Assembly (NCBI GenBank): GCA_900239685.1
Contig: OENT01000491.1
Span: 43,753-107,752, forward strand
Length of the DNA: 64,000 nucleotides
Source: Rotaria macrura
Lineage: Eukaryota; Rotifera; Eurotatoria; Philodinida; Philodinidae
Direction of reading: 5' to 3'
Made by a program: the position numbers and the translations under genes. Shown piece after piece: positions 61,101 through 64,000 of the stretch. The notes under the pieces are model-generated. The model did no database searches. It saw only the letters and a list, made by a program, of their open reading frames with translations, and had not been told where the DNA came from. The first letter of the stretch is position 1; each line of letters starts with the position of its first letter.

Positions 61101-61648
61101 TGATTTCCATGAACAATCGATGCAGAAGTGGAACGGACATTAATGCATCGATATTGATGTTCATTATAGATTTTTCGTGTAGCATTTACCGTTGTCATAG
61201 TATCACTTGTTTTAGGTTCTGTTTGTTTATGTAATATACTATCTGTTGTCGATTGTCTATCAATATGATTATCATGAATGTTTAAACTATGATTCACAGT
61301 AGAATTTCGTCTTTTTAATTCAGTTAAATGAAGTTTGCATAAACCTTCACTTTGACTATAATAGGAACAATCTACTGTTGAACATATACGGCGCCATGAC
61401 GAACCATTGTATTTCTTTCTTGAACCATCTTTTAATTGAATAATATCACCTGTATTTGCATTTGCATATCGAACTGCATCGTCTTCATGAATAAGTTGAT
61501 CCTTCAATGGTACAGGTTTCTGTCGTCTGTTGGAACATCTTCGATTATTACTACGAACCATTGTATTACTGGTAAATAATGTTGATGCTAATGGTGAAAT
61601 GCATTCCGATAATAAATAAGGATCTTCTTCACTAAAATCTTGATCCAT
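58198..61648 (-). CDS. TALE homeobox protein with two Capicua-like Cys/His modules
   Basis: Five exons join in frame (60520-61648, 59504-59605, 59337-59450, 59045-59287, 58687-58997). A proposed sixth, 58198-58215, ends CQQPG-stop and gives 638 residues. Exon 1 encodes two copies of one module: GDIIQLKDGSRKKYNGSSWR then C89-x4-C94-x9-C104-x2-H107, and GDIIQMENGSQKKFDGVVWR then C316, C321, C331, H334 with the same spacing. A basic RKRRRLK (244-250) lies between them. Exon 4 encodes a homeodomain with the three-residue TALE loop: WLREHPNHPYPS, then VSTWFNNAR, with Asn at position 50, which is uncommon. The rest is acidic and Ser/Asn-rich. The likely role is sequence-specific DNA binding in the nucleus. 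An AG acceptor leaves an 8-nt leader before the ATG. The C-terminal exon is uncertain. Reading through the donor would add a hydrophobic tail to 58483, which I consider unlikely. Confidence 0.75.
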
Positions 61649-64000
61649 AGTAATCACTAGCAACTGATTGATAGATGTATACCCTAGATTTTTTTCACAT
61701 ATCAGTAATACATGATGTCATTCAGTAGTTCGTTGATAATACAGTAATGTCTATTTATTTTATACATTTTCACTATGTCAACGTGAATCAGAAGAGATAA
61801 ATTGTACAAAATTTTCATGTGTATTAACAAAATAGCCATTGTGTGAGGGTTACATTTAACCTCTAAGCTGAGAAAAGAGGGCGTTCACAATCAATGCATG
61901 GCAGATAAGTCCTTCCTGGGAATATTTTCTTACGAAGAGAAAAACAAAAATGTAATTACGTAATAAAAGCGCAATGATTTGCGTTGCATCATAATTAATA
62001 AGATATTGAAAATGACATAAATGTGTATCGATTAATAACACCCAAATTTTTTTCGTCAACAAATTGTACACACAAAGCAAATGAGACCTTCGAATGAGTC
62101 AAAGGAAAAAAATAATAAACGGAATGATTTCTGTTTTCATGATGACCAAAGTACTAGATGTAAATAAATTCTGACCACGTGGCTTCAGAGAATTGTCGAA
62201 ACGATGATGAGTTACTCAGGAAAATCTTATTCATAGCTTAGCATATTGTTTTTATTTGCCTTCATCTTCTGTAAACAATTCATGTCATTTTGTCTAATTG
62301 TATCACCGAGATCATCACAGGATAAAAACAAACTTTCATTTCTGTGAGCCTCTGTATGCCTAAAATAATTTAAAATAGAAATTCATTTCATTTGAAACTG
62401 TTACTAATTAAAACTCGAATAGATCGGTATATTGCCATTCTGTTTCAATCAAATTGCTTAATATTCAATCCATTTGATTGAGTAAAACTGATTTAAAGGA
62501 AAACAATTCCGACGCTTCAGTAAACTTTATTACTAGATTTCTACGGTACTCTATTGTGTTCAAATTTATTTTTCTAGTATATACTAGAAGAAATATCGTA
62601 CACAAAAAGCTTTTATATTCAGAAAAATATTTCAAGAAGTTGTAGTAATTGAAAAAACTAATTTAAGTTGAAGAACTGCAGAGAAATGCTACTTTTCATT
62701 CTGACATCATATTTCATTTGCTTCTACTGGGTTATAGCCGACATTAGACTGAACAAGAGGTCTCAATGAACCGAAAGTCTTTTGATAATTAATGTGAGAC
62801 TAGACTGAATTGAAATACTTTTTCGACGAGATTCTATGAGATTATTGCTGTTCGTTTTTCGTTGAATTTAGTAGATGTAGTTAAATATGTACAAAAGATT
62901 TTCGAAAAGGACTTATAGTTATTGAAAAAAGATACCTAAATCAAACAATGTAACTATATTGGAAAACTGCAGGAATCATCTCATCAAATCTCATTAGAGA
63001 AGTGCTTCGATTTATCTTGTCTCTCGACGATTATCGGAAGACTTTCGGCCCATTGAGACCTCCGTTTGAAACACCCCTCAATAGATACGAATATGATCTT
63101 TTTTTCATGGAATCATTCGTGGGAAACGTTCGAAGGTCTAATAGAAGCCACGGTATTAGAATCTGGCAAAAGTTGCCGATTCTATTTATCTTGCTACCAG
63201 CTTCCATTGCTTAAGTAAATGGGCAATTGTTTCCAATATATCACGGTTCACTGATATGTCCGTGCAATTAACCGGTACCATTCGATTCTGTTCTTTTGAT
63301 ATTTGTACTAACCCGTGTCGAGAAATACAGAACGGATCTTACAGAAAAGTACCAGACATGCTAAGAACTTGGAAGCAGGAATCAGATGAAAGAATCTAGT
63401 GACTGAATTTATCTGATACCGCTCATAAACAGGCAAAACTGAGAAGGATATGGTCAACTGGGTTCCTTCGAGAATTCTAGGCATTTTCCTACCAGAAGCA
63501 GCACCTTTTATGAGAGTTTCCCTGAAGTACACCGAATCTTGCTTCAGGATTCGTCGAATTTGGAATAGTTATTTTTAAGCTAAGTAGTGTAGTTCTCTTT
63601 TATGGTTCCCATCCATGGAGAATCCAACTGCTCTGATTTTAAGAGATGAGAAACAAAATTGTTCCCGAAAATTGTGACTGTGTCGACTAGAAAGGAACTG
63701 ATGATAGTTGGTTCTGTATTTTTAGCAACTTAAAAAATATAGTTCAATAAATATTACTCAATGTAAATCGCAGTGCACCAGTTCTATAGGAGGACGTTTG
63801 ATTTCTCCGTTTGAATTGTGTGATCTATTGTTGTTGCACGAGCATAAATTTGTCTCAAAGCGATTTAGAAGGCAGTACAATATATAAAACAAGAGTTCAT
63901 CTAGTGGTAACCAGACTAGAGAGGATTCGGAGTCACAACTTTTGACACAGTGACTTATATTCACAGTCAAAACCCGTTCTAACTTAATCAAGACGATGAA
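61649..64000. other. Right-hand intergenic region with repeat relics
   Basis: No gene recognised on either strand. The left end should hold the homeobox promoter. Between about 62740 and 63090 lie two diverged inverted copies of one sequence, probably a decayed mobile element. The ORFs at 63002-63214 (+), 63308-63532 (-) and 63758-63991 (-) show no domain. The +ORF overlaps the inverted repeat. Confidence 0.4.
62740..63090. repeat. Diverged inverted repeat, arms of about 110 bp
   Basis: AGAGGTCTCAATGAACCGAA at about 62758 matches, on the other strand, GGAGGTCTCAATGGGCCGAA ending near 63060, and both continue AGTCTT-NN-GATAAT. Weaker similarity goes on into ACTTNTC-NNNGAGATT-NNATGAGAT in both arms. 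The arms have diverged considerably, so it is old. Confidence 0.55.

Overview
The window is AT-rich nuclear DNA of an invertebrate animal. Genes are built from many small exons with GT-AG introns of about 45-70 bp, plus a few introns of 0.5-5.5 kb. Every conserved protein looks metazoan: ferrochelatase with a C-terminal Fe-S motif, OST48, proteasome subunits, the axonemal protein CFAP70, the nuclear-basket protein TPR, a SIK-family kinase and a TALE homeobox protein. Small introns, AT richness and apparent leader-acceptor sites just upstream of most start codons fit a rotifer, probably bdelloid. That is an inference and no species can be named. I joined exons by hand. For nine genes the reading frame stays open through every junction from start to stop, which gives good confidence in those models.

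Layout. 1-339 (-): 5' end of an unrecognised protein. 2103-2660 (+): secreted cystatin. 4662-8847 (-): ferrochelatase. 10130-13923 (-): OST48/DDOST. 14227-16061 (-): proteasome beta-1 (PSMB6). 16179-18494 (-): proteasome ATPase Rpt1 (PSMC2). 18814-30616 (+): CFAP70. 30973-39370 (-): short TPR-like nucleoporin. 40427-41687 (-): RING-H2 protein. 42480-47697 (-): SIK-type kinase. 50267-55757 (-) and 55932-56677 (-, 5' exons not found): two tandem BRCA1-type BRCT genes. 58198-61648 (-): TALE homeobox protein with two Capicua-like Cys/His modules. 61649-64000: no gene recognised.

How it hangs together. PSMC2, PSMB6 and DDOST lie head to tail 117 and 303 bp apart, and the BRCT pair is 174 bp apart. 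About ten of the thirteen genes have a pyrimidine-rich AG acceptor 0-23 nt before the ATG. Together this suggests spliced-leader trans-splicing, some of it resolving operons. PSMC2 and CFAP70 start 319 bp apart on opposite strands and may share a promoter region.

Mobile DNA sits in introns and gaps: a 602-bp hAT-type element with a perfect 8-bp target duplication, a 1.4-kb element with terminal inverted repeats and TA ends, a 234-bp MITE with internal palindromes, and GGGTA-rich clusters. The last four lie in or between genes without disrupting any exon I could join.
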